From Jacaranda mimosifolia (taxonomy: Eukaryota > Streptophyta > Magnoliopsida > Lamiales > Bignoniaceae), in NCBI GenBank assembly GCA_018894105.1, contig CM032126.1, forward strand, positions 23,844,391-23,908,390: DNA of 64,000 bases, written 5' to 3'. The position numbers were made by a program, and so were the translations under genes. This document shows, one piece after another, positions 46,501 through 57,716 of the stretch. How positions within the stretch are numbered: the first letter of the stretch is position 1; every line of letters begins with the position of its first letter. The notes beneath the pieces were generated by a model, which was not told the DNA's origin, searched no databases, and saw only the letters and a program-made list of their open reading frames with translations.

Positions 46501-48752
46501 AGTTGGAATAGTGCCAGACAAGCCAATTAGATTAGCCTAGTAAAAGTTATTTCCTTGTAAAACAATCTTGATTGAATAATATTCTTTATATGGCCACTTT
46601 CATCTTTTGCTTTATATTACTTCACTTGCATTTGGATGAAGCCCTTAGATCACACATGACTACAGGACTTGGTCAGTTCACTAGGTGGTGATCATGGAAT
46701 AAGTCTTATACGGTCATAATCTTAAATCTTCCAAGTCATAGGATCTTTTGAGACATGGCATCTAATATCCGAATAGACTTGCACTAACTATGTATAAATC
46801 CAAGAGTTGGATATTGCTCTATTCCATGAGCAATCTGTATGAGATACGAATGCATGTTAATAGGTGCTCATTAGAGAACAAGGCACTAAGGACCCTTCGG
46901 AGAATCCACTAGATAGTCGTAGTGGCAAGTCGGTAGTGGTCAATTCTCCTGTTTACGCTAGTGCATATTATTAGTCCTTTAACTTGAGGATCCATGGTAA
47001 CCTTATGTCCAATCCTCATGCTTTGACTCTTCCTTGACCACTTAGCGGGTCTTTTAGGTTGAGATTAGGTATGAGCTACTTGGCATGAAGGTTTGTGAGA
47101 TCCAAGATGAAATCCGAGTCCTCGCTTTCGTGAAAGGTGAGTGCATCTCCTATAGATCATCTCCTATGTGTTCTATAATGATCAATTTTAGGAAATCCTT
47201 GCGCAAGGTAGTGTGACAATTTGGAAAAGGAGTTTTCAAAGGTGAGGTCACACAAGGGAATCAAACATTGAGAATAGAAACATAGTATTGAGGCTATTAG
47301 GGAGCCAGCAAATATCTTGTCCTAGGCCTCTTTCGGAAGATATGAGATGGAAGGACCATATTTTCATGGTACACTAGAGTTGTGATGGTTCTCCAAAATA
47401 TTCATTTCGACCAATTTGTTGGGCTCCATAGGCTTGAGGTTGGACATCGACCATAGAGATTGGGTACTATTCAATTAATGAGATTAATTGAATTGAGTCA
47501 ATTAGTTTAAAAGAAGTTTTAAACTAAAATGAATAAAAGACATTCAAAAGTCACAAAGAGTTGTGAGCCCATGTCCAATGAATGATAGAACCTATTGGGT
47601 CACATACATAAGCCAAAATAGCTTCCAAAATTGGTAGAGCAATTTTCTAAATGTTAGAAAATCACCCCTTTGGTGACCGATTTTCACGGACTCAATTTGA
47701 CAGTCAATTTTGGTTTGATTAATTTAAGTGTTAAATTAATCAACTAAGTTAAGAGTTAAATTAGGCCAATAATTAAGGAGTTAATTATTTGGTACCATGT
47801 TGATCATCAATTGGACAAGTTGACTAATTTAAGCTTAAGAGTTAAATTTGTTTGATTTAAGAGTTAAACCAAATGTTAATTAATTAAATTAAAGTGTTTA
47901 ATTTAATTAATGGGAAGACTAATTTTTGGTAGGAAAATTTAAATGAAGTGTTCATTTAAATTAACATCTTAATTAATTTGGAATTAGATTCCAAATAAAA
48001 TTGAAATGCACTTGAAATTCAAGTAAGAATTGAATTTGAATTTTGCCAACTTAGCATGCCTTTTGGGCGGTCACCTGGAGGAAGGTGTGATGCCAACTAG
48101 CATCACACCTTCCACCTTCCATATATAGATATAGAGTGTTTGTAAAATTCAAAAAAAGCACAGCTGAAAAGTGTAAGAATTAGATTCTTGCATTCCCTCC
48201 AAAATCTCTCTCTCCATGCATTGCATCATGATGAGTTGAAGCTTTCCACTTCTTCTTCCTCCCTACCTGAAAATTAGCCTCCTCTATGTAATTTTCTCCT
48301 CTCTATCTCCATCTTCTAGTGAGGGGAAATTGAAAGATTGTTTGATGTGTGGATCGCTCAATAGAGGCAGGGTACTTGACTTGCTCGATTTTGGAGATCC
48401 ACCTACAGTAACTTTCGGTTGGTGATTTTTTCTGGAGCAATCCTAAAGGATTTTTGGCTCCAATTTTTCAAAATATATTCCCTATGTGTGAAGGTGTTTC
48501 AGATTTAATTTTGTGAATTTTGGAGAAGTACAGCTAGGGCAAATGTTTCCATCTTTCTACTGTGCCAGTTCTAAACAGTTTCTAGATTCGTGAGAGATAG
48601 TTGATCTTCACCTTATTTTGAGCTACAAGAGGTAATTCTTCATCCTAATCCAAATCTATAGCATGACTAGATCCTTGGTAGCTCGAGTAGCTTAGTTATT
48701 TTCAAGCTTAGAAAGTTTTGATTTATGGATCCTAATGCTACTCTTGCCTTCA
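46501..48752 (+). repeat. 3' LTR of element E
   Basis: About 2,252 bp. The start reads AGTTGGAATAGTGCC, so the first TG is damaged. The purine tract GGCAAGTGGGAGAT that precedes other copies is missing here, apparently by a small deletion. It has the best-preserved U3 palindrome (48080-48113) and a TATA box at 48119-48136, and ends TTGCCTTCA at 48752. Confidence 0.92.
48080..48113. promoter_or_regulatory. Perfect palindrome just upstream of the LTR TATA box
   Basis: GGAAGGTGTGATGC at 48080-48093, a 6-base spacer CAACTA, then GCATCACACCTTCC at 48100-48113. It lies six bases before the TATA box. The same arrangement is present at 19906-19931, 40015-40046 (two mismatches) and 51638-51664, so it is a conserved part of the promoter and may bind a dimeric protein. 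Confidence 0.65.
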
Positions 48753-49021
48753 CTCATATGCTCGTGAGTCTTTTGAAGCTCATTAGTCATGGAAGCCATC
48801 ATGAGACACCTTACTTGTAGATCATCATCCACAAGTTTAGCGAACACTTCATGTGCCTCATTGGTGGCATTATCTCCCAATGTGTCCGGCGGACATTAAT
48901 CAAGGACGTAGGTTCTCTTTTCGAAGTCAAGCATGATTTTAAGGTTCCTTAACCAATCATGGAAGTTAGGCCCGATAAGCTTATTGGTTTCCAAAATACT
49001 TGCGAGTGGATTTTCAGCCAT
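48753..49021 (-). pseudogene. N-terminal part of the gag of element D
   Basis: The ATG at 49021 on the minus strand opens MAENPLASILETNKLIGPNF, followed by DWLRNLKIMLDFEKRTYVLD, a stop, and then DTLGDNATNEAHEVFAKLVD and MMASMTNELQKTHEHM. The frame is cut by element E within HEHM. Removing E and one copy of CTCAT joins it to the gag part that starts at 38437, with the reading RHGYEIYKHLQELYG. Confidence 0.92.
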
Positions 49022-50993
49022 TTTCTTTGTTTGAAGATTTCAAAAATCTACAATAGGCAAAAAAAAAGTGTAAGCATATGTTTGAAATATTGATATTGTA
49101 AAAATTTGTTTATAGGCTTTCAAACATGTTTTTCTCCCACTATTTTATCAAATCATTCATCCCCTAGAAGAATTCAGAAAATCTCATTTCCCTTGTGAGA
49201 GTCAAGATCTCAAGGACTTGCAAGTGGACCCCCATACCCTAGTAAACTATCCACAAACTATCAAAAGGTAAGCAACTTTTGCTAATTGCGTCTCATGCAA
49301 CTCTTGATGTATTTTGCCTCATTTTTCACATAAACCCACGTAACCGTGCACCATCTATGTTACTAGGTGTTAAGTCCATCCTACCAAACAAATATTGATT
49401 CAAGACAGGCACCACAACTTCCCCCAAAATGGAGTGCCAATGTGTGGGTGTTCTTGATTCAAAAATGCATCTCATGCTAAGTGTATGCTCACAGCTTTCC
49501 TCCTAAGTGTAACTCTCGTAACCGAGTGCCATCACACAAAATCGGTACCATCATCATGGCATACACTATTCATAGAAGGCTTGGATTAATCAAAACTCCT
49601 TTTAATTTGTATCCATTTTGACTTAATATTTGAAAAAACATTTAGACGTTCTAAGTTGAGGGTCTTTACTTACAAAGATCTCATCATTTTATCTTCTTAT
49701 TTAGATTCTCTATATCCTAGCCATGCATCTCATACATCAATAGAATATGAAAAGCATAAGTAAGTAAATGCGCCTAGTATGCTCATAGGGTGGGATGACC
49801 ATGAGCCTAACCAAGTTGTGCACTCAGAGCCATAGGTGCACCACCTAGTTGATTTTAAGTGGGTTGATTAAATCTAGCTATTACATGAGTGTATCCTCAT
49901 ATATCCATGGGTCTTCAAAAGTCTCCATGCCTTCAATGGTCTTCTTTGCTCTATACAATATTTACATGAGAAAGAAATCCTCACTCTTAGTGATTCTACT
50001 TTCATAACTTTTACAAGATAAAATAAAAGAGGCATGCAAGCTCCTATTTCATACAACCCTTTTCAACAACTTGAAACAAATAAAATCAATATTAAAGGCT
50101 CATTATCATCTCCATTTATTCGTCATCCATTCAACAATTAAATGAACAATAAATAAATCTAGAATTAATAATTAATTCCAACAATTAAATACTTATCTCA
50201 TAAACAAATAATTGGCCAAACTTAACTTTTATGCCAAAAATTGAAGAATAACTTTAACCAATTTTTAAAAGCATTCGAAAATGTCAAACATAATTTTGAG
50301 ACCTTGCATAACATTTGTGCATCTATTATGTGTGAGTCAAAACTCTTTTGGTCTCATAAAGGAGCACAAAAATAACAAAAACTCATGCCAAATTAAAAAG
50401 TGCCGCTGTTGGCCCAGGTTGGGAGCACTGCTGCGCGCCGGGCGCACTAGCTGCTTGGCCAGCACCCCTCCAAGCTGGGCAGCATGCCTTGTTTTCACTT
50501 CGGCACCAAGTCATGTCCATTTTAGCTCAACTTTTATCCACTAAAAAATTTAGGACACTTTCTAAACATTAAAACACACATTATAAAAGACATTCCAAAT
50601 TCAAAATTGCTTTTAAAATTAGAATTTCAAGTGCTCAAACATGTTTCGAAAAACTAGTTTAAGTAAAAACCATATTCTTCAAAAATCTCTAACAAAACTC
50701 CAATCAAATTGGATCAAAAAATGAAAAAAACAACTTAAGGCCAATCAACACATGCTATATCATCATATAACATCAATTAATGCCAAATCAACATTCAACA
50801 TTAATAGCTATGAATTAAAACATACTAATCATATGAATCAACACTGAAAACACATATTAGCATGCGTTCAATTCATCAATCAAGGAGCCACACACAACAT
50901 CATCCAAACACTCCAATCCATCATATGAATCTAGAATTTGGTGATTTTGGTCAATCGATCACATGCACAAAATCCAAATCAAAGTATGAATTA
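49022..50993 (-). other. Untranslated leader of element D
   Basis: Homologous to the E leader, on the minus strand. The four stem positions are retained: 49224-49228 with 49250-49254 (GTGGA/TCCAC), 49328-49334 with 49354-49360, 49395-49405 with 49452-49462 (one mismatch), and 49507-49512 with 49532-49537 (one G-U pair). A GC-rich island lies at 50400-50500. The ORF at 50281-50544 on the other strand is not credible. Confidence 0.8.
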
Positions 50994-51008
50994 GGCTCCG
51001 ATACCACT
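50994..51008 (-). other. Primer-binding site of element D
   Basis: On the minus strand AGTGGTATCGGAGCC, directly after the 5' LTR. Complementary to initiator tRNA-Met with one mismatch, and identical to the site of E. Confidence 0.93.
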
Positions 51009-53216
51009 TGAAAGCAAGTAGAGCGCTAGAATCCAAAAATAAAACTTCAAAAGCTTAAGTAAACTAGTGTTTTACAAGCAACCAAGGATCTAAACATGCT
51101 TAGGATTTACATTTGGATAGAGAGTTACCTTGATTAGCAAAATCCAAAGGGAGATTGAAGATCTCTTTCTTCAAAACAGAAGTTGCCAAACAGTGGCGCA
51201 GCTAGAAGCAATCAGTTTTTGATCGATTCAAAACTCTCCAAAAATGCTGAAAAAATTCCAGTAGATGCTAAACATCTTGAGGAAGCAGTTGGAATAAGTT
51301 TCAGCTTGAAAATCCTTCTAGATATCCTGGAATAAAATTGACAAAAGACTAGTCTAGTAGGAAGATCTCCAAAGGCTTAGCAAACCAAGTGTTTTGCCTC
51401 TATCGAATTGATCCACACACCAAACCAAATCGTACTAATTCTCACTTTTAGCCAAAGAAAGAGAGGAGAGTTAAGAAGGAAGTGGCCAATTTTTTGGTAG
51501 GGAGAAGAAGAAGAAGGTAATCTTCAACACATGAATGAACACCTTGAAAATGGAGGGAAAAGTGATAATCTAATTCTTCACTTGCCAAAAATGTGCTTGC
51601 CGCCCTTGCCCTCTATATCTATATATAGAGTGAGGATGGTGAGATGCCAAGGTGGCATCACACATTCCTCAAGGAACGGTGCCCGCCAACCATGCATGCC
51701 TTGCATGCTTAGTTGGCAAATTCAAATCTAATTTGGATTTGTGTGAATTTCAATTATATTTGAAATCTAATTTCAAATTAATTAAATGCCAAACTTAAAT
51801 GATCTGATCATTTGAATTTTCCCACTGAAGAATATTTTCCTCATTAATTTAATTAATTAATTAACTCTTAACTTAACTCTTTAAGTCAACTAGCTTAACT
51901 CTTTAAGCTCAATTTTGTTAACTTAACTCTTTGAGTTAACTTGACCAATTGATGGTCACATGGCAGCCAATAATTAACTCTTTGATTTAACTCCTTAAAT
52001 TAGTTGATCAATTTAACACTTAAATTAATCAAGCCAAAATTGACCTCAATTTCAGTTACCCAAAAATATGTCTCCATAGAGAGACTTTTCTAACACTTAG
52101 AAAATTCCTCTATTACTTAGGAAATGTAATTGGCTTTTGTGTGTGACCTAATAGGTTCTACCATTCATTGGACATAGGCTCACAACTACTTGTGACTTTT
52201 GAATATCATATATTCATTTTAGTTTAAACTTCTTTAAACTAATTGACTCAATTTAATTAATCTTCATTAATTGAAGAATACCCAATCTCCAGGGTTGATG
52301 TCCAACCTTAAGCCCTGGAGCCAACTAATTGGACGAAATAAATGCTTTTGGAGAACCATCATTGGTCTACGTGTGCCATGCAAATACGGTCTTTCTGTGT
52401 CCTATCTCCCAAAAAGGACCTAAGGCAAGATATTTGTCAGTTCCCTAATAGCCTCGATACTATATCTCTATTCCACTTGATGACCTCATCTTTGAAATCT
52501 CCTTTTCCAAATTGTTATACTACCTTCCGCAAGAATTTCTTGAAATCGATTATTATAGAATAATAGGAGATGAACTCACCCTTCCCAAAGACGAAAAGTT
52601 AGATTCCATCTTAAATCTCACAAATCTCCATGTTTAAGTAGCTCATGCCCAATCTCCACCTGAACGGCCTACTAAGTGACCAAGGAGGAGATAATGCATA
52701 AGGACATAAACACAATAGTACCATAGATCCTCAAGTTAAATGACTAATTATATGCACTAACATAAGAGGCAGAATTTGCTATTATCGACTTGCCACTTTG
52801 GCCATCTAGTGGATTCTCCGGTGGGTCTTCAGTGCATTGTTCCTTAACAAACACCTACAAACATGCATCATAGCTCATATGGAATTGCATGTGGAACGGA
52901 GCAATATCCAACTCTTTGGATCTATGCATTGCTAGTGCAAGTCTGTTCGGATCTTAGATGCCCTGTCTCTTAAGATTCCATGACTTGGAAGATTTAAGAT
53001 CACGACCGTGTAAGACTTATTCCATGATCACCACCTAGTGCGTGACCAAGTCCCTTAGTCTTATGTGATCTTAGGGCTTCAACCAAATGCTAGCTAAGTA
53101 GATATAAGCATAAGATAAATATGGCCATATTATTAATATCATTCAATTAAGATTGTATCACAAGTGAAATAACTTACAACGCCAATCTAATTGGCTTGCT
53201 GGGCACTATTCCAACA
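51009..53216 (-). repeat. 5' LTR of element D
   Basis: 2,208 bp on the minus strand, running from the primer site to the right border ATTCCAACA. The TATA palindrome is at 51611-51630 with the U3 palindrome next to it (51638-51664). It pairs with the 3' LTR at 32598-34809 through shared variants. Confidence 0.93.
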
Positions 53217-53221
53217 TGATT

Positions 53222-53965
53222 TCATTGTATGACCTCATCTTTGGAAAACTCCTTTTCCAAATTGTCATACCATCTTGTGCAAGAATTTCTTGAAATTGAT
53301 CATTATAGAATACATCGGAGATGTACTCGTCCTTCACAAAAACAAAGAGTCGGATTCCATCTTAGATCTCACAAACCTCTATGTTTAGTAGCTTGTACCC
53401 AACCTCTACCCGAATAGCCCGCTAGGTGATCAAGGAAGAATCAAAGCATAAGGACCAAACATAAGGTTATATGGATCCTCAGGTCAGAGGACTAATTATG
53501 TGCACTAGCATAAGCTGGAGAAATTGCCACTACCGACTTGCCACTCCGGTTATCAAGTGGATTCTCCGGGCAAGCCTTCAGTGCCTTATTCTCTAACATG
53601 CACCCACTAACATGCATCCACATCTTATATGGGATTGCTCATGAAACGGAAAAACATCCAACCTTTAGATTTATGCATTGTTAGTGCAGGTCTATCCGAA
53701 TCTTAGATGCTCTATCTTTTAAGATCTTATGACTTGAAAAATTTAAGATCACGATCATGTAAGACTTATTCCATGATCACCACCAGTGAACTGCCTAAGT
53801 CCCGTAGTCTGGTGTGATATAAGGGCTTTATCTAAATGCCAGTGAAGTCATAAAGAGCATAAGATAAAAATGTCCATATAAAGTATATCATTTAATCAAG
53901 GTTGTATTATAAGGAAATAGTTTTACAAAGCCAATCTAATTGGCTTGCATGATACTACTTCAACA
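53222..53965 (-). repeat. 3' LTR of element C, right portion
   Basis: The continuation of the LTR interrupted at 32597; together they make 2,197 bp, against 2,246 bp for the 5' LTR of C. Preceded by the target copy TGATT (53217-53221) of D. It ends ...CTTCAACA, and the purine tract of C (minus strand, 53979-53967) follows. Confidence 0.9.
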
Positions 53966-53979
53966 ATTTCCCACTTGCC

Positions 53980-56912
53980 CTAAAGCCAATGCCCTATAGC
54001 CTTGAGACCCATCTTCTCAAGATGTCCTTCAAAGATATTTTGCGATAGGGGTTTAGTCAGTGGATCTGTTATATTCTCTTTTGAGACAACTCTCTCCACT
54101 CGAATGTCACCTCTATTAATAATTTCTCGAATCAAATGATTTCGCCTCAAAATGTGCTTGGATCGTTGATGAGATCTTGGCTCTTTATCTAATGCTACCG
54201 CCTTATTGTTGTCACAAAAGATAACTACTGGCTCAGCAATGCTAGGTATATTCAACTCTTGAATGAAGTTTTTCATCCATACACCTTCCTTTGCAGTTTC
54301 TGAAGCTGTAATATGTCCTGCCTCCATAGTAGAGTTGGCTATGGTATCTTGCTTGGAATGTTTCCATCTCACTACATTGCCATGGAGGCAAAATATGAAT
54401 CTAAAATTGGATTTTAAGTTATTTATATTGCATTGGAAACTTGAATCTGAAAATGCCTTGAGTTTCAGTTCTCTACTATCATATACCAAAAACAAGTCCT
54501 TAGTCCTTCTCAAATACTTAAGGATTACTTTAACGGCTATCTAATGACTCTCATTGGGATTAGATTAGAAACGGCTCATAACACTTAGAGCGTGTGCTAT
54601 ATCTAGTCTTGTACATTGAACTACATACATTACACTCCCAATAGCAAAGGCATAAGGTATGTGGGACATCTTTTTTCTCTCATCTTCAGTCTTAGGGGCC
54701 ATGAACTTGGAGAGACAAATTTCATGTCCTACGAAAAGAAATCCCTTCTTGGATTCTTCCATACTAAACCCCTTTAGTATCATCCTCGATCAATCTCTAT
54801 AGATACATATTCCTAATGTGTATGATGCTTCTCCTAAATCCTTCATGGAGAATTGAGTAGATAACTATGCTTTAGTACACTATAACATTCCTACGTCATT
54901 CCCAATGAGAAGGATGTCATCGACATAAAGCACAATAAATTGTACATTAATCCCACTAGCCATCTTGTACACACATGGTTCATACACATTTTTGACAAAG
55001 TCAAACGATTTAACTGTTTTGTCAAAACGTATGTTCCAACTTTGGGATGCTTGTTTGAGTCCATAAATGGATCTATGAAGTTTGCAAACCTTTTGCTCAC
55101 TCTCTTTCGATGTAAAATTTTTTGGCTACTCCATATAGATCTCTTCTTCAATATCTCCATTGAGGAAAGCGATTTTCACATCCATTTGCTATATCTCATA
55201 GTTATAATATTCGGCTATGGCAAGTAGAATCTAAATCAACTTTGGCATTGCGATTGGTGAAAAAGTTTCCTCAAAATCGACACCCAATCTTTGAGTGTAA
55301 CCTTTAGCCACTAGTCGCACCTTAAAAGTTGCTACTTTTCCATCGACTCCTAGCTTTCACTTATAGAACCACTTGCAACCAACATGAACTATTCCCTTTG
55401 GTAGATCTACCAAAGTTCATACTTTGTTGGGGTACATGGAGTCTATTTTGAATTTTATGGCATCAAGCCAATGTTTTGAGTCTATGTCTAACATAGCTTC
55501 CTCATAGGTATTCAGATCACTATCCGATTAACCTATCTCATGAAGAAATCCGAACCTTTTGAGTTGCTTCTTGATTCGATTTGACCTTCTTAGAAGATAC
55601 GTATGAGGCTCTTATTGCTCAGTTGTTTCCACTGCTTGTGGGATTTCATGATCTTCTTAAACTTCATTAAGTTCAACAAGATCGACAATTCTATCTAATA
55701 GAAATTATTTTTTCAAAAAATGGGTGATCCTCGAAACAAACACCTTTTGTTCCAAGGGATCATAGAAGTAATAACCCATAGACTCTTTTGGGTATCCCAC
55801 AAACTTGCACAAAGTGAATCTACTATCCATCTTACGTAGGCAGGAGACCCCCAAACCTTAAGGTATTGGTAAGAGGATGCTTTGCCATACCACATCTCAT
55901 GCAGCATTTTTGGCACCAACTTTGAAGGTATTATATCTAGTAGCTTCGTTGCCGTCACTAAGGCATATCCCCAAAAGGATAAGGGCACTGCGGAAAAGCT
56001 CACCATGGACTGTACCACGTCCAGCAAGGTACGGTTTCTCTTTAGATAATCCAAGAACTCGGTGCTTAAGTATTCACCCCATCAATCTGATCGAAGAGGT
56101 TTAATGCTAAGCCCTAATTGCTTTTTCACTTCATTCCTATACTCTTTGAACTTTTCAAAGGCTTCGGACTTGTACTTCATAAGATACACATATCCGAACC
56201 AACTATAATCATCGGTGAAGGTGATGAAGGAGGAATATCCTCTTCTCGCACTAACCCTTAGTGGGCCATAAATATCCATATGGATCGAATCCAAAGGACT
56301 TGTGGAGCGCTCCGTTTGTCCTATAAAAGGAGCCCTAATCATTTTTCCTTTTAAACAAGATTCCCAAGTAGGAAGATCCTCAATGCCATTAACATTTAGT
56401 GCTTTGAGAGCTTCTAACTTGTTCATCCTATTTTTAGAAGTATTGCCAAGTCTAGCATGCCAAAGAATGGCATCTTCTTGGTTATCTAATTCTATTTTAT
56501 TTGATTAGATATGCATTACTGAAAGTTGAGAATCAAGTATGTACAATCCGTTAATTAGTGTACCTTGAGCAATTAAAGAACCATTCTTTAATACCTTTAA
56601 CATCCCATTCGATATAGAAAAATCATATCCTTCATTATCAAGTACGAAAATTGAAATAATGTTCTTAACAAGATAAAGTACATAATAACCCAGATCAAGT
56701 ACAATGCAAACATTTCCTAAGTCTAACTTGCTTACGCCTTGGACTGTGGCAGCAACTCTTGCTCCATTTCCTTGGCAGAGGATCATATCTCTTTCACGAA
56801 GACTCTTTCTTCTTTCCATCCCTTGTAACGAATTATAAAGGTGAGAACCATATACGGTATCAAATACCCATGAGGAAGAATTAGTCATCAAATGCACCTC
56901 AATGAAGTACAT
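53980..56912 (-). pseudogene. Copia pol of element C
   Basis: On the minus strand from the right: the protease relic VFDTVYGSH near 56860; integrase with CESC changed to WESC, LIHMDI-type core and YSWFGYVYLMKY (56426-56082), then a deletion that joins DYLK to RNRTLLD near 56050 and removes the end of the integrase core including the catalytic Glu; RT in several frames with LYVDDIL near 54920; thumb at 54783-54565; and a continuous RNase H reading frame 54513-53980 of 177 codons (FSDSSFQ, STMEAGHI, FCDNN, QRSKHILRRNHLIREI, ADPLTKPLS-like, GHWL). Apart from RNase H it is broken by many stops. Confidence 0.9.
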
Positions 56913-57716
56913 ACCCTTCTGAAAAGTTGTAAGGTAAGCTTTCCAATTCCTTTTCCAATGACCCTTTTCACCACAATGGAAATAATTTGCATCAATTTTA
57001 GCCTTCTTCTTAACCTTCCCAAAATTTTTCTTGGGTTGCTTCCCTTTGGAGGAAGAACTCTTTTTCCTCTTACCTCAATTTCTTGGGCCCATAAAGCCTT
57101 TCGACTTGGAGGATGATGCAAGCATAAGAGGTTTTTTCTTTTTCATCGTCACCTTGGTGGTTACATATATGTTCACCAATTCATTAACTGTAACTTTTTG
57201 CTTGGACATATTAAAGTTCATAATGAATTGATCGAACAATGGTGGTAATGACTAGAGGATCAAATTTACGTAAAGGCCATTGTATGTGATCACATCAAGT
57301 TGTCCAACCTTCTTGATGAGTCCAATCATCTTTAGCCCCGTGATCATGAAACTTAACTTCTCACTCATCATTGACCTAAAGAGCTCTTTCGACAACACAA
57401 ACCTTTCATGTCTTGATTGTACACCATACAACTTTTGTAGGTGTTTGTAGATCTCATGTCGTAAGTCTTTTGAAGCTCATTGGTCATGGAGGCCATCATG
57501 ATGCACCTAACTTGTAGATCACCATCCACAAATTTCATGAACATTTCACGAGCCTCATCAATAGTGTTATCACCAATTGTGTCGTGGGACTTTGATCAAA
57601 GATGTATGTCCTCTTTTCAGAGTTAAGAATTATCTTAAGGTTTCTCAACTAATCTTGAAAGTTTTTCCCAATGAATTTATTAGTTTCCAAAATGCTTGCG
57701 GGTGGATTTTAGCCAT
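56888..57716 (-). pseudogene. Copia gag of element C
   Basis: The ATG at 57716 opens MAK, then shifts frame at once; other frames give ASILETNKF and SEKRTYIFDQSP-like text, and a Lys/Ser-rich region near 57110-57020. The zinc knuckle near 56985-56945 reads YFHCGEKGHWKRNW: the first Cys is Tyr and the last is Trp, so two ligands are lost. Start and end agree with E and D. Confidence 0.87.

Larger units (their letters stand above)
38438..48752 (+). mobile_element. Ty1/copia retrotransposon E, youngest of the nest
   Basis: A complete element of 10,315 bp, starting TGTTGGAATAGCACCCAGC and ending TACTCTTGCCTTCA. The target duplication is perfect: CTCAT at 38433-38437 and 48753-48757. The insertion is in the gag gene of D, after about codon 90, and in the opposite orientation. 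LTRs are 38438-40684 and about 46501-48752. All coding parts are present in canonical copia order (gag, protease, integrase, RT, RNase H), but broken. The two LTRs differ at roughly one position in ten in the parts I compared, so even this last insertion is old. Confidence 0.95.
32598..53216 (-). mobile_element. Ty1/copia retrotransposon D (inserted in the C LTR, hosts E)
   Basis: The left boundary TGAGAGCAAG at 32598 and the right boundary ...ATTCCAACA at 53216 are LTR termini. They are flanked by CGATT (32593-32597) and TGATT (53217-53221). Order on the minus strand: 5' LTR 51009-53216, primer site 50994-51008, leader 49022-50993, gag split by E (49021-48753 and then 38437 leftwards), pol to 34824, 3' LTR 32598-34809. 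Without E it is about 10.3 kb. Both LTRs share the private block AGATATAAGCATAAGAT and the TATTATTAATATCATTCAAT variant. Confidence 0.92.

Noticed and set aside
50281..50544. 87-codon ORF with Cys and Trp residues in the D leader
   Set aside because: It is antisense to the leader, driven by the GC island, and not conserved in C or E.
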